From the NCBI GenBank assembly GCA_049792815.1, contig JBARBG010000139.1:1-54145 (forward strand): DNA of 54,145 nucleotides, given 5' to 3'. Positions 42,875-52,715 of the stretch are shown here, in pieces (the stretch's first letter is position 1; each line of letters begins with the position of its first letter). Source of the stretch: DAIDKA01 sp049792815. GTDB lineage: Bacteria; Pseudomonadota; Gammaproteobacteria; Steroidobacterales; Steroidobacteraceae. The notes below the pieces were generated by a model. The model was not told where the DNA came from. It made no database searches and was given only the letters and a program-made list of their open reading frames with translations. Position numbers and translations under genes: made by a program.

Positions 42875-43203
42875 ATCGACAGCACCTCGACGGGCAGCTC
42901 TTAGAATCTGGGAACGGACGATTTCACATGAACGTCACGCCACGCAAGAAGCAGGGAGCGCCGCAGCCCATGACGCCGCCTCATGCAAATAGTTGACGGG
43001 AATCGATCACGTCCTTCGGGACGATGGCAGATGTTGGTATTTGCGGCCGACCGAATACTCATACCAACAAATGTACCAACAGCGACCCGAGACACTGTGA
43101 TACGGAGCGAGACGCCGTGAGAACACAAGAATCAGGACTAGTCCCGAAAGCCCAGTAATTACCGCGTAAGACTCTATAATGTATTGATTTATATATAGAA
43201 AAT
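42875..43203. other. Gene-free right end of the tRNA-Ser island
   Basis: No supported gene is seen in these 329 nt. They contain a perfect inverted repeat GTTGGTAT / ATACCAAC (43033-43040 and 43061-43068) with a third copy GTACCAAC at 43073-43080. The last 30 nt are strongly AT-rich. The sequence TATTGATTTAT occurs both here (43182-43192, 11 nt from the tRNA) and near the left boundary (41014-41024, 11 nt from the remnant). Confidence 0.6.
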
Positions 43204-43294
43204 TGGCGGAGAGAGAGGGATTCGAACCCTCGAAGGGCTTTTGACCCTTACACCCTTAGCAGGGGTGCGCCTTCGACCACTCGGCCATCTCTCC
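43204..43294 (-). tRNA. serX: tRNA-Ser (anticodon GCT)
   Basis: This 91-nt class II tRNA has a long variable arm. The 7-bp acceptor stem pairs GGAGAGA with TCTCTCC, and CCA is encoded at 43204-43206. The anticodon GCT lies at 43258-43260 (AGC on the plus strand), flanked by a CCCCT/AGGGG-type stem. The T-arm contains GGTTCGAATCC. It reads AGC/AGU Ser codons. It lies 147 nt downstream of csrA, the standard gammaproteobacterial position, and its 3' end faces the island, a classic integration target. The gene symbol is by analogy only. Confidence 0.95.
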
Positions 43295-43441
43295 GCTTGC
43301 GGAAATTACCAACCACATCAATGAGTTAAAGGTTGGCGCAGGCCCCTGGCGGGGACTGGGCGCCATGATACTGGCGGGGGCAGCGCAGGTAAAGGCACCC
43401 GCAGTCGCAGGGTTTGCGCGGCCGGAGCGGATCAGGTCCGC

Positions 43442-43633
43442 CTACACGGAAAGATGAGTGTGATCCGACACTTCGTGCTTGATGCGCTCGAATATTTCTT
43501 CGCGGTGCACCGCGACAGTACGAGGTGCGTTGATACCCATGCGCACCTGGTTGCCCTTCACGCCCAGTACCGTGACAGTGACCTCGTCACCGATCATGAC
43601 CGTTTCACCCACACGTCGCGTCAAAATCAACAT
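43442..43633 (-). CDS. csrA: Carbon storage regulator CsrA
   Basis: This 63-residue protein begins MLILTRRVGETVMIGDEVTVTVLGVKGNQVRMGINAP, nearly identical to the canonical RNA-binding protein. It includes the key Arg in VHREEIFERI (the Arg44 region) and Leu4/Arg6. CsrA dimers bind GGA motifs in mRNA leaders and control metabolism, motility and biofilm switches. GGAGG lies 7 nt before the ATG. The gene is downstream of alaS on the same strand, with 178 nt between. Confidence 0.98.
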   Translation of the reverse strand: MLILTRRVGETVMIGDEVTVTVLGVKGNQVRMGINAPRTVAVHREEIFERIKHEVSDHTHLSV

Positions 43634-43811
43634 GTCCGGACCTCCATGTCTGCTCTCATGAATCTATAGCGTGGCGGAGGCGAAACAATCGGAGAAACCC
43701 TGAATCTGCGCGCCTTGAGTCGTTAACGTTGCCGCGGCAACAACCAGGCGCCACGCAGGACCGCACCGCCCGTGACTATCAATCGGCCAGGATCAGGAAT
43801 GGGCCGGTTTT

Positions 43812-46433
43812 TCAGGCACTCAGGCGCTTGCGAACCCACGCCTCGACGCCCGCCAGAGCCAGCGGCAGCGCCGTAGCATTGGAACCGCCTGCCTGGGCAA
43901 AGTCTGCCCTGCCACCGCCCCTGCCACCGACTTGCGCGGCGACACTGCCGACGAGCTCGCCGGCCTTAAGGCGCGAGGTCTGGTCCGCCGTCACCCCGGC
44001 CACCAGCAGAACCTTGGATTGCGCATCGACGGATCCGAGAACAATCACCGCCGACCCCAGTTTGCTCTTCAACTGATCCACGGCATTGCGTAACGCGCCT
44101 GAATCGGCCCCTTCGACCTGGGCCGCCACGACCTTCACGCCGTGCACGTCGATGGCGCCGGCGGCCAGGTCCACGCCGGACCCGGACGCCAGCTTGTCCT
44201 TGAGCGCACGAACTTCGCGCTCCAGCTGGCGCACGCGGTCGAGCACATCACGCACCTTCTCCGGCACCTCATCCGGGGAACCGCGCAACTGGCCGGCGAC
44301 CTCGCGGATCAGTGCCTCGTGCTGCTCCATGTAGTCGATGGCCTTCTCGCCGGTAATGGCCTCGATACGCCGCACGCCCGAGGCCACGCCGCCTTCACTG
44401 AAGATCTTGAACAGACCAATGTCTCCGGCGCGGCCCACATGCGTGCCGCCACACAGTTCCACCGAGAAATCGCCGATGCGCAGCACCCGCACGTCCTTGT
44501 CGTACTTCTCGCCGAAAAGCGCCATGGCGCCCGAGGCGACCGCTTGGTTGTAATCCATGACGGCGGTCTGCGCCGGGGCATTCGCGCGGATCTGCGCATT
44601 CACCAAACGCTCGATGGTGGCGAGTTCCTGGGCAGTGACGGGCTGGAAGTGCGAGAAGTCAAAGCGCAGCCGATCCGGCGCCACCAGCGAGCCTTTCTGC
44701 TGCACGTGGGCGCCCAGCACCTGGCGCAGCGCCGCGTGCAGCAGATGCGTGGCGGAGTGGTTCAGAACCGTGGCGGCGCGGCGCGGGCCATCGACCTGGG
44801 CACCCAGCCGATCGCCCAGATGGATGCGGCCTTCGACCACCCTGCCGATATGCGCGAACGCCTTGCCGCGCTTGACAGTGTCATCGACCACAAAGCGTAT
44901 GCCCGCACCGGCCAGTTCGCCTGCATCCCCAACCTGACCGCCGGACTCGGCGTAGAACGGTGTTGCCTCGAGAAACACCTCGCCGCGCTCGCCCGACTGC
45001 AGCTGCTCGACCGCCGTACCGTCCTTTAGCAGCGCCACCACCAGGCTGTTCCCCGACAGTGACTCATAGCCCTGAAATTGCGTGTGCGAGTCGACCTTCA
45101 CGCCAGTGTGCTGGGTCACGCCGAACTTGCTGGCCGCCTGGGAGAGTTTGCGCTGCACATCCATTGCCGCCTCAAAACCTGCCTGGTCAATGGTCAGATG
45201 ATGTTCGCGCGCCACGTCCGCGGTGAGATCGACCGGGAACCCATAGGTGTCGTACAGCTTGAAGACCGTGGCGCCGTCGATGACGGTGCCCTTCATTTCC
45301 CGCATGGCCGCGTCCAGCAGCGCCATCCCGGTGGCCAGCGTCTCGGCGAATCGCCCCTCCTCCTGGGCGAGGACCCGCTCCACATGCGCCCGGCGCTGAG
45401 TCAGTTCGGGATACGCAGGTCCCATTTCGGCCTCGAGCACGGCCACCAGTTTGTGGAAGAACGGCTCGCGGATCCCCAACTGATAGCCGTGGCGTATGGC
45501 GCGGCGGATAATCCGGCGCAGCACATAACCGCGCCCCTCATTCGAGGGCGCGACGCCGTCGACCACCAGGAAGCTGCAGGACCGGATGTGATCGGCGATC
45601 ACGCGCAGTGAGCCGTTGTCCAGATCCAAAGTGCCCGCCAGAGCGGCCGCGGCGCGCACCAACTTGGCGAGCAGGTCCACTTCGAACACCGAGTGGACCT
45701 TCTGCATGACAGCCGAAATACGCTCCAGGCCCATGCCGGTGTCCACCGAGGGCTTTGGCAACGGTGTCACCTTGCCCTCGGCCGAGCGGTCGAACTGCAT
45801 GAAGACCAGGTTCCACACCTCCACGTAGCGATCGCCATCCTCATCGGCAGAGCCGGGCGGCCCGCCTGCGACCTGCGGACCATGGTCAAAGAAGATCTCG
45901 CTGCAGGGGCCGCGCGGGCCGGTATCGCCCATCGACCAGAAATTGGAGTCCTCGCCCAGGCGCACGATGCGCTCGACCGGCAGGCCGATCTGCCTGTGCC
46001 AGATATCCGCTGCCTCATCGTCGGTCTTGTAGACAGTCACCCACAGCCGCTCAGGGGCCAGCTGCATCACGCCCGTCAGGAAGTCCCAGGCGAAGCGGAT
46101 GGCGTCGTGTTTGAAGTAGTCACCGAAGGAGAAGTTGCCGAGCATCTCGAAGAACGTCAGATGCCGCGTGGTGTAGCCGACGTTCTCCAGATCATTGTGC
46201 TTGCCGCCGGCGCGCACGCAGCGCTGGCTGCTGACCGCGCGTACGTAGTCGCGCCGGTCCTGGCCCAGGAATACATCCTTGAACTGAACCATGCCAGCGG
46301 TGGTGAACAGCAGGGTCGGATCATTGCCAGGCACCAGGGAGCTGGAGGCGACAACGGTATGGCCACGATCGCGGAAGAAATCCACGAATGCTTGGCGAAT
46401 GTCCGAAACGCGGGTTGGGGGCAATGTACTCAA
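43812..46433 (-). CDS. alaS: Alanyl-tRNA synthetase
   Basis: This 873-residue enzyme is of normal length. The class II catalytic core begins RQAFVDFFRDRGHTVVASSSLVPGNDPTLLFTTAGM. The editing domain has the zinc-binding HSATHLLHAALRQVLG and CGGTHVGRAGDIG, and the C-terminal C-Ala domain ends RGGGRADFAQAGG. It charges tRNA-Ala and clears Ser/Gly mischarging. The start is a TTG that overlaps the recX stop by 4 nt (TTGA). This overlap is unusual for such a highly expressed gene and suggests coupling to recX. Confidence 0.98.
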   Translation of the reverse strand: MSTLPPTRVSDIRQAFVDFFRDRGHTVVASSSLVPGNDPTLLFTTAGMVQFKDVFLGQDRRDYVRAVSSQRCVRAGGKHNDLENVGYTTRHLTFFEMLGNFSFGDYFKHDAIRFAWDFLTGVMQLAPERLWVTVYKTDDEAADIWHRQIGLPVERIVRLGEDSNFWSMGDTGPRGPCSEIFFDHGPQVAGGPPGSADEDGDRYVEVWNLVFMQFDRSAEGKVTPLPKPSVDTGMGLERISAVMQKVHSVFEVDLLAKLVRAAAALAGTLDLDNGSLRVIADHIRSCSFLVVDGVAPSNEGRGYVLRRIIRRAIRHGYQLGIREPFFHKLVAVLEAEMGPAYPELTQRRAHVERVLAQEEGRFAETLATGMALLDAAMREMKGTVIDGATVFKLYDTYGFPVDLTADVAREHHLTIDQAGFEAAMDVQRKLSQAASKFGVTQHTGVKVDSHTQFQGYESLSGNSLVVALLKDGTAVEQLQSGERGEVFLEATPFYAESGGQVGDAGELAGAGIRFVVDDTVKRGKAFAHIGRVVEGRIHLGDRLGAQVDGPRRAATVLNHSATHLLHAALRQVLGAHVQQKGSLVAPDRLRFDFSHFQPVTAQELATIERLVNAQIRANAPAQTAVMDYNQAVASGAMALFGEKYDKDVRVLRIGDFSVELCGGTHVGRAGDIGLFKIFSEGGVASGVRRIEAITGEKAIDYMEQHEALIREVAGQLRGSPDEVPEKVRDVLDRVRQLEREVRALKDKLASGSGVDLAAGAIDVHGVKVVAAQVEGADSGALRNAVDQLKSKLGSAVIVLGSVDAQSKVLLVAGVTADQTSRLKAGELVGSVAAQVGGRGGGRADFAQAGGSNATALPLALAGVEAWVRKRLSA

Positions 46434-46930
46434 GGTGGATCTTCCGACTCAAAATCTGGGCCCAGGGCCGACCGGACATGATCCGATGAAAAGCCCCGAT
46501 ACTGCAAAAACCGTCCCTGTTTGGCCTGCTCGGCCCAGGATTTGGGCAGTGCTAGCCCGAAACGCCGGATCCTGACTTCGCGCGCCAGCCCCGCCCAGTC
46601 AGGCCCCCCGGCCAGTGCGGCGTCGATCAGGGCCTGGGCAACGCCCCGGTTGCCAAGGTCCATGGCAATGCGCCGCGGTCCCTGGCCCCGTTGCGCATGA
46701 TAAGCCACATAGTGGGCGGCGAACCGGGAGTCATCCAGAATCCGCGCCGCCGTGAGGTCGGCAATGACGGCCGCCACGATCTCGGTCGGGTAGCCCTCCT
46801 GCTCGAGCTGGTCCGCCAGTTCGCGGCACGCGAAGTCACGGCGCGCCAGCAGTGCCACGGCGGCCAGGCGCGCCCTGGAGTCTGGAGGGGATGGTGCGCC
46901 GGCCGTTCCCGCCTTGGGGCGGCGTCTCAT
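46430..46930 (-). CDS. recX: Recombination regulator RecX
   Basis: This 166-residue helical three-repeat protein shows LLARRDFACRELADQLEQEGYPTEIVAAVIADL (first repeat), LDDSRFAAHYVAYHAQRGQGPRRIAMDL and a last repeat with PKSWAEQAKQGRFLQYRGFSSDHVRSAL. RecX inhibits RecA filament growth and ATPase. It lies 20 nt downstream of recA, past a hairpin, and overlaps alaS. Confidence 0.95.
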   Translation of the reverse strand: MRRRPKAGTAGAPSPPDSRARLAAVALLARRDFACRELADQLEQEGYPTEIVAAVIADLTAARILDDSRFAAHYVAYHAQRGQGPRRIAMDLGNRGVAQALIDAALAGGPDWAGLAREVRIRRFGLALPKSWAEQAKQGRFLQYRGFSSDHVRSALGPDFESEDPP

Positions 46931-46950
46931 ACCGGCGCGCGGGCGGGCGA

Positions 46951-47982
<1,032 letters not shown>

Positions 47983-48134
47983 ACGTGCGACGTCCGGGTG
48001 AGTTTGCGAAGCGCGAATTATCTCACATCGGCTGCGCAACTGGAGCCGCAAAAACCTCGTGATCGCAGCTTTTTGCACGAAGATTTGCCGCTCTACACAG
48101 TGTTCGTAAATCGCCACTACTGTATAAAGCGAAT

Positions 48135-49064
48135 CTAGGTCTGGCGCAGATAGGCGTCCAGTTCGGCGCGGGTGGGCACGCTGGCCTGGCACCCCATGCG
48201 GGTCACCGACAGCGCCGCGGCATGCACCGCGAACTGGCAGGCGTCCAGACCCGATGCCCCTTCGGAACAGGCCACGGCGTAGGCCGCGTTGAAAATGTCA
48301 CCTGCGCCGGTGGTGTCCACTGCCTTCACCATGGGCGCCGGCACATGGGTGGCGGTGCCCGCTTCGAGCAGCAGGCAGCCCTTGACGCCGAGCTTGATGA
48401 TGACGTGGCGCGCGCCGCGCGACTGCAGCTCAACGGCGATGGTGCGCGCCTCGTCCACGCTCACATCGGCGGGCCTGCGACCCACCAGCAGCGACGCCTC
48501 GGTCTCATTCGGCGTCAGCACGTCCACGAACTTCAGTAACTCGGCCGGCAGATGTTCCGGCGCCGGGGCCGGATCCAGGATCACCTGCAGCCCAGCGGCC
48601 CGCGCCGCGGTCGCGGCGGCGATGGTCGTCGGCACCGGCACTTCCAGCTGCAACAGCGCAAAGCGGGCGCCGCGCAGCAGCTGCGCATCAGCGCCGACAT
48701 CCGCCGGCGTGAACCGGTCATTGGCGCCGCAGACCACCACAATGCAGTTCTGGCCGGACTCTGCGATCAGGATCAGCGCGACGCCGCTGGGACCGGGTAT
48801 GCGGCGGACTGCCTCGACCCCACAGCCTGCCGACACCAGATTGGCGATCATCTGGCGGCCGAATTCATCATCGCCGACGCGCCCCAGCATGGCCGTGGAA
48901 CCTGCGCCGCCGAGCTTCGCGGCCGCATAGGCCTGGTTGGCGCCCTTGCCACCGGGCGCGGTGTGGAAGTGCGATCCCAGCAGTGTCTCGCCGGGCTGCG
49001 GCAGGCGCGGCCCGAGCGCGGCGATATCCATGTTCAGGCTGCCCAGAACGATGATCGCGGCCAT
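48135..49064 (-). CDS. PfkB-family sugar kinase, ribokinase-like
   Basis: This 309-residue kinase is read from the ATG with GGAGG 5 nt upstream. Visible are the ribokinase N-terminal motif VLGSLNMDIAALGPRLPQPGETLLG, the substrate-binding GGKGANQAYAAAKLGG and the catalytic PfkB signature DTTGAGDIFNAAYAVA with its Asp base. Best match is ribokinase, which makes ribose-5-phosphate. Start and stop place it 1 nt after the transporter gene, so uptake and phosphorylation of one sugar are likely coupled. Confidence 0.9.
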   Translation of the reverse strand: MAAIIVLGSLNMDIAALGPRLPQPGETLLGSHFHTAPGGKGANQAYAAAKLGGAGSTAMLGRVGDDEFGRQMIANLVSAGCGVEAVRRIPGPSGVALILIAESGQNCIVVVCGANDRFTPADVGADAQLLRGARFALLQLEVPVPTTIAAATAARAAGLQVILDPAPAPEHLPAELLKFVDVLTPNETEASLLVGRRPADVSVDEARTIAVELQSRGARHVIIKLGVKGCLLLEAGTATHVPAPMVKAVDTTGAGDIFNAAYAVACSEGASGLDACQFAVHAAALSVTRMGCQASVPTRAELDAYLRQT

Positions 49065-49065
49065 G

Positions 49066-50067
49066 TCAGCCTCCAGCCGAGTATGCCAGTGACACCAGCG
49101 CAATGGCGGCAATGAAGAACGCGAACATGAGCACCAGGTTCACCCGCGCCGCCGTACGGGCACCGCGGAACTCGTGCCATACGAACACACCCCATAGGGC
49201 GGCCACCATGGGCGCCGACTGACCGATGGCGTAGGAAATCGCCACCCCCGTCAGATTCGACGCGACCAGATTGAACACTATACCGAGTCCCCAGATACAG
49301 CCCCCAAGAAGACCCAGCAGGTGATTGCCCGCGCTGGTGCGCAAATAGCCGCTGGCGTTCACCGGCGCGCCCACCAGCGGCCGGCGCATCAGGTATACGT
49401 TGAACACGAAGCAGCAGGCGAGCGCGCCCAGGGCGAAGAAGACACCCACGGTGTAGGGCGTCATCGCGTGGCCGGTATTGAGCGCATGACTGACGAGGGG
49501 GGCGAACAATCCCATCAGCACGCCTGAGACGATGCAGACCACGATGCTCTTGCGCGAGGTGCGGCTGCTGGTGGAGCTGTCGCGGGCGGCGTTCAGGGCC
49601 TTGAAGGCACGGCCGTCGAAAATCACCGCGACAATGGCGCACACCACCGCGATACCGAGCAGCATTGCATTGCCCTTGGGGTTCTGCAGGTAGCTCAGGA
49701 TCACTCCCACGGCCAGTGCGATGCCGATGGACAGCGGAAAGGCGACCGCAAGGCCAGCCATGTCGATACCGGCCACGAGCAGCACGTTGGCCACATTGAA
49801 GATCGCACCGGCGACGATCGCATAGTAGAAATTGGCGGTGTCGGCCGAATGCAGATTCGACATGAAGTCCATGCCGTTCGGATGCAGGCTGCCCATGGTG
49901 AAGGCCAGCAGCAGCGCGATCAGGCAGATGCCCAGCGCATAATCCCAGTAGAACAGTTCGAAGCGATAGCCGCGGGTCACCTTGAAGGTGTTCGCCCAGG
50001 AGCCCCAGCACACGGCGCTGGTGATCGTCATCAGCAACGCAATCGAGAATGTAACCGGTACGTACAC
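49066..50067 (-). CDS. GRP-family sugar permease
   Basis: This 333-residue protein has about ten membrane spans. It begins VTFSIALLMTITSAVCWGSWANTFK, the phrase seen in the glucose/ribose porter (GRP) family of the drug/metabolite transporter superfamily. The WGSW motif and NGMDFMSNLH loop are visible. A GTG with GGGGGA 5 nt upstream is preferred; an earlier GTG at 50079 would add four residues. With the kinase downstream it probably imports ribose or a nucleoside-derived sugar. Confidence 0.85.
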   Translation of the reverse strand: MYVPVTFSIALLMTITSAVCWGSWANTFKVTRGYRFELFYWDYALGICLIALLLAFTMGSLHPNGMDFMSNLHSADTANFYYAIVAGAIFNVANVLLVAGIDMAGLAVAFPLSIGIALAVGVILSYLQNPKGNAMLLGIAVVCAIVAVIFDGRAFKALNAARDSSTSSRTSRKSIVVCIVSGVLMGLFAPLVSHALNTGHAMTPYTVGVFFALGALACCFVFNVYLMRRPLVGAPVNASGYLRTSAGNHLLGLLGGCIWGLGIVFNLVASNLTGVAISYAIGQSAPMVAALWGVFVWHEFRGARTAARVNLVLMFAFFIAAIALVSLAYSAGG

Positions 50068-50128
50068 GGATTCCCCCACAGCTTCGGACGATCAAGCGCA
50101 GGCAGATTGCGACCCGTTCTAGGTCAAG

Positions 50129-50638
50129 TCAAGGTGAAGCCCGTTGCAGTATCAACTGCAAGGCGAAGGCCACCGACTTGCGGCGCACCGCTTCGCGGTC
50201 GCCGGAAAAAAACTTCACCGTTGCGCTTGCGCGTACGGCGCGTTGCCGCCCGGCGATCCCGAACCAGACCGTACCCACCGGCTTTTCCACCGTACCCCCG
50301 TCCGGACCTGCGATACCGCTGATGGCCACCGCAAGATTGGCGCCCGTTGCCCGCACTGCGCCCCGGGCCATGGCGAGCACCGTGGCGCGACTGACCGCCC
50401 CATGACGGCGCAGCGTGGCGCTCGGCACCTTGAGGTCACGCGTCTTGGCCGCGTTCGAATACACGACGTAGCCCGCCTCCACCCAGCCTGAGCTGCCGGG
50501 CACGTCGGTCAATACCTTTGCGACCCAGCCGGCCGTGCAGGATTCGGCGGTTGCCACCCGCCAGGCACGCGCCGCCAGGGCCCGGCCGACGCGTCGCGCC
50601 TGCCGCAGCAGTGCAAGATCGGAGGGACCCTGGGTCAT
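50129..50638 (-). CDS. pncC: CinA C-terminal domain protein (nicotinamide-nucleotide amidohydrolase)
   Basis: This 169-residue protein matches the stand-alone PncC form. Visible are the nucleophile region ATAESCTAGWVAKVLTDVPGSSGW, YSNAAKTRDLKVP and the AISGIAGPDGGTVEKPVGTVWFGI motif. It deamidates nicotinamide mononucleotide to the acid in NAD recycling. In gammaproteobacteria it usually lies directly upstream of recA; here the sugar kinase and transporter lie between. The ATG at 50638 is chosen because the open frame upstream of it is not conserved-looking. Confidence 0.92.
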   Translation of the reverse strand: MTQGPSDLALLRQARRVGRALAARAWRVATAESCTAGWVAKVLTDVPGSSGWVEAGYVVYSNAAKTRDLKVPSATLRRHGAVSRATVLAMARGAVRATGANLAVAISGIAGPDGGTVEKPVGTVWFGIAGRQRAVRASATVKFFSGDREAVRRKSVAFALQLILQRASP

Positions 50639-50819
50639 CGCAAGCCTTTGAATCAAAGATGACCGGAACATTCTAGCGGCTGCTGCAGACGCTGCAGTCC
50701 GCCTCCATGATAATAGGCCGGGATCATCAGTCATTTGGTGCGCTGCGGTCGTGAACGAACTTGCACAGGAAGTGAAGCCCGCTACCGCCCGCCGGATCTT
50801 CTGAGCGAGGGCGAGTTTC

Positions 50820-52712
50820 ATGACGCAAAATCGACGCGCACTTCTCAAGGCCGCCGGATCGCTGCTGCTGCCCGTGCTGGCGCGTCGGCTGCTGGCCAAT
50901 GCGGCACTGAGCACGAACCTCCACCGGGTCCGCTTCTCGGACGCGGCCTGGCCATCACAGGGTGCGTGGCAGCGACTCAAGGACGCGGTCGGCGGAAACC
51001 TGCTCCCGGTCCAGTTTCCGCTCAACGCGCTCAAAGCCGGTCCAGACAGCGCAGCGGCCGAGGGCCTGCTGAAAGAGCTCAGAAACCCCTATTGGGTCGC
51101 TGACGAGCCGGGACTGACGCAGACGCTCGGATGGGTCGATGCCTGGGCGACGCAGCCCAGCGTCTATGCGGTCGCCGCCCGCAACGCCGGCGACATCGCC
51201 GCCGCAGTGAACTTCGCGCGTGACAACAACCTGCGCCTGGTCGTCAAGGGCCGTGGGCACAGCTACCTGGGCGGCTCGAACGCGCCTGAGTCGCTGCTGA
51301 TCTGGACACGTCACATGACCGATATCCACACGCACGCCGCGTTCGTGCCCCAGGGCTGCCAGGGCAGGATCGCGCCACAGCCCGCCGTCACGATGGGCGC
51401 AGGCACACACTGGATGCAGGCGTATCAGGCCGTCACGACCCAGGGCGGCAGGTACGTGCAGGGCGGCGGATGCACGACGGTGGGCGTCGCCGGCCTGATC
51501 CAGGGCGGCGGTTTTGGCAGCTTCTCCAAGCGCTACGGCACCGCCGCGGCAAGCTTGCTGGAAGCCGAAGTCGTCACGGCGGACGGCAATATCCGGATCG
51601 CCAACGCATGCGTCAATCCCGATCTGTTCTGGGCGCTCAAGGGCGGCGGAGGTGGAACGTTCGGCGTCGTCAGCAAACTCACGGTCCGTACCCACGAGCT
51701 TCCGCAATACTTCGGCGACGCCAACTTCGACATCAAGGCGCCTTCGGAGAAGGCGTACCGGAGCCTGCTGGGTGCATTCGTCGGCTTCTACGCCGAGCAT
51801 CTCTTCAACGAGCATTGGGGGGAACAGGTGAAGGTGCGTCGCGAGAACGTGCTCGAGATCCGCATGGTCTCACAGGGGCTGGACCGCGAGCAGTCGCGCA
51901 AACTCTGGCAGCCCTTCCTGGATTGGATCAAGCACTCCCCATACGGATATTCGATACCGCGTCCGGGGCCGATCCTCTCCGACATCCCCGCGCGCCGCAA
52001 CTGGGACGTTGAATGGCGGGTGGCGCATTGGCCGGAGGATGTGTTTCCCCGCAACGGACATCCGCTCAACGCGCTCATGGACGATATCCTGGTGCACGTG
52101 ATGCACGAGCCGGTATTCCGGCGGGACGAACGGCCCGGTTCGACGCCCTCGGACGCCTGGTGGGGCGGCGACGCGGGGCAGGTCGGACAGTACCTCTGGG
52201 CCTACGAATCGCTGTGGATGCCGGCCTCTTTGCTTGCCGGCGGTTCCCAGGCGCGCCTTGCCGACGCCTTGTTCGCCGGATCGCGGCACGCGGATATCGA
52301 ATTGCATTTCAACAAGGGTCTCGCCGGAGCCCCGCCCGCAGCGCTGGCCGCTGCAAAAGACACGGCCATGAATCCGGCGGTCCTGTCCGCGTTCGCGCTG
52401 GCAATCGTGGCCACCGGGCAGGGACCCGCCTATCCGGGAATTTCGGGCCATGAACCGGACGTCACCCGGGGACGCGCCGCCGCCAAAGCGATTGGTCAAT
52501 GCGTCGAGCAACTGCGCGCGGCGGCGGGCCAAAGCGGATCGTACGTGAACGAGACCAACTACTTTCAAAAGGATTGGCAGCGGGCATTTTGGGGCGACAA
52601 TTATTCGCGCCTCGCCGCAATCAAGCAGCAGTACGATCCCGCCGGGCTGTTCTTCGTCCACAACGGCGTGGGCTCCGAAGGGTGGAGCCGGGACGGCTTC
52701 ACGCGCCTGTGA
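50820..52712 (+). CDS. Exported bicovalent FAD-linked oxidase (BBE family)
   Basis: This 630-residue flavoprotein has a Tat-like or twin-Arg signal (NRRALLKAAGSLLLPV). The FAD_binding_4 domain has VVKGRGHSYLGGSN with His147 and GGGCTTVGVAGLIQGGGFG with Cys218, the residue pair that links FAD covalently in berberine-bridge-enzyme-like oxidases. The C-terminal BBE segment ETNYFQKDWQRAFWGDNYSRL is present. Such enzymes oxidise sugars, alcohols or alkaloids with O2. The substrate is unknown. The 181 nt upstream show no gene. It is convergent with the MBL-fold gene (3 nt). Confidence 0.88.
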   Translation: MTQNRRALLKAAGSLLLPVLARRLLANAALSTNLHRVRFSDAAWPSQGAWQRLKDAVGGNLLPVQFPLNALKAGPDSAAAEGLLKELRNPYWVADEPGLTQTLGWVDAWATQPSVYAVAARNAGDIAAAVNFARDNNLRLVVKGRGHSYLGGSNAPESLLIWTRHMTDIHTHAAFVPQGCQGRIAPQPAVTMGAGTHWMQAYQAVTTQGGRYVQGGGCTTVGVAGLIQGGGFGSFSKRYGTAAASLLEAEVVTADGNIRIANACVNPDLFWALKGGGGGTFGVVSKLTVRTHELPQYFGDANFDIKAPSEKAYRSLLGAFVGFYAEHLFNEHWGEQVKVRRENVLEIRMVSQGLDREQSRKLWQPFLDWIKHSPYGYSIPRPGPILSDIPARRNWDVEWRVAHWPEDVFPRNGHPLNALMDDILVHVMHEPVFRRDERPGSTPSDAWWGGDAGQVGQYLWAYESLWMPASLLAGGSQARLADALFAGSRHADIELHFNKGLAGAPPAALAAAKDTAMNPAVLSAFALAIVATGQGPAYPGISGHEPDVTRGRAAAKAIGQCVEQLRAAAGQSGSYVNETNYFQKDWQRAFWGDNYSRLAAIKQQYDPAGLFFVHNGVGSEGWSRDGFTRL

Positions 52713-52715
52713 ACC

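Noticed and set aside
48118..48135. Possible LexA (SOS) box upstream of recA
   Set aside because: Only one half-site (TACTGTAT) is present; no CTGT-N8-ACAG arrangement is found in the leader.
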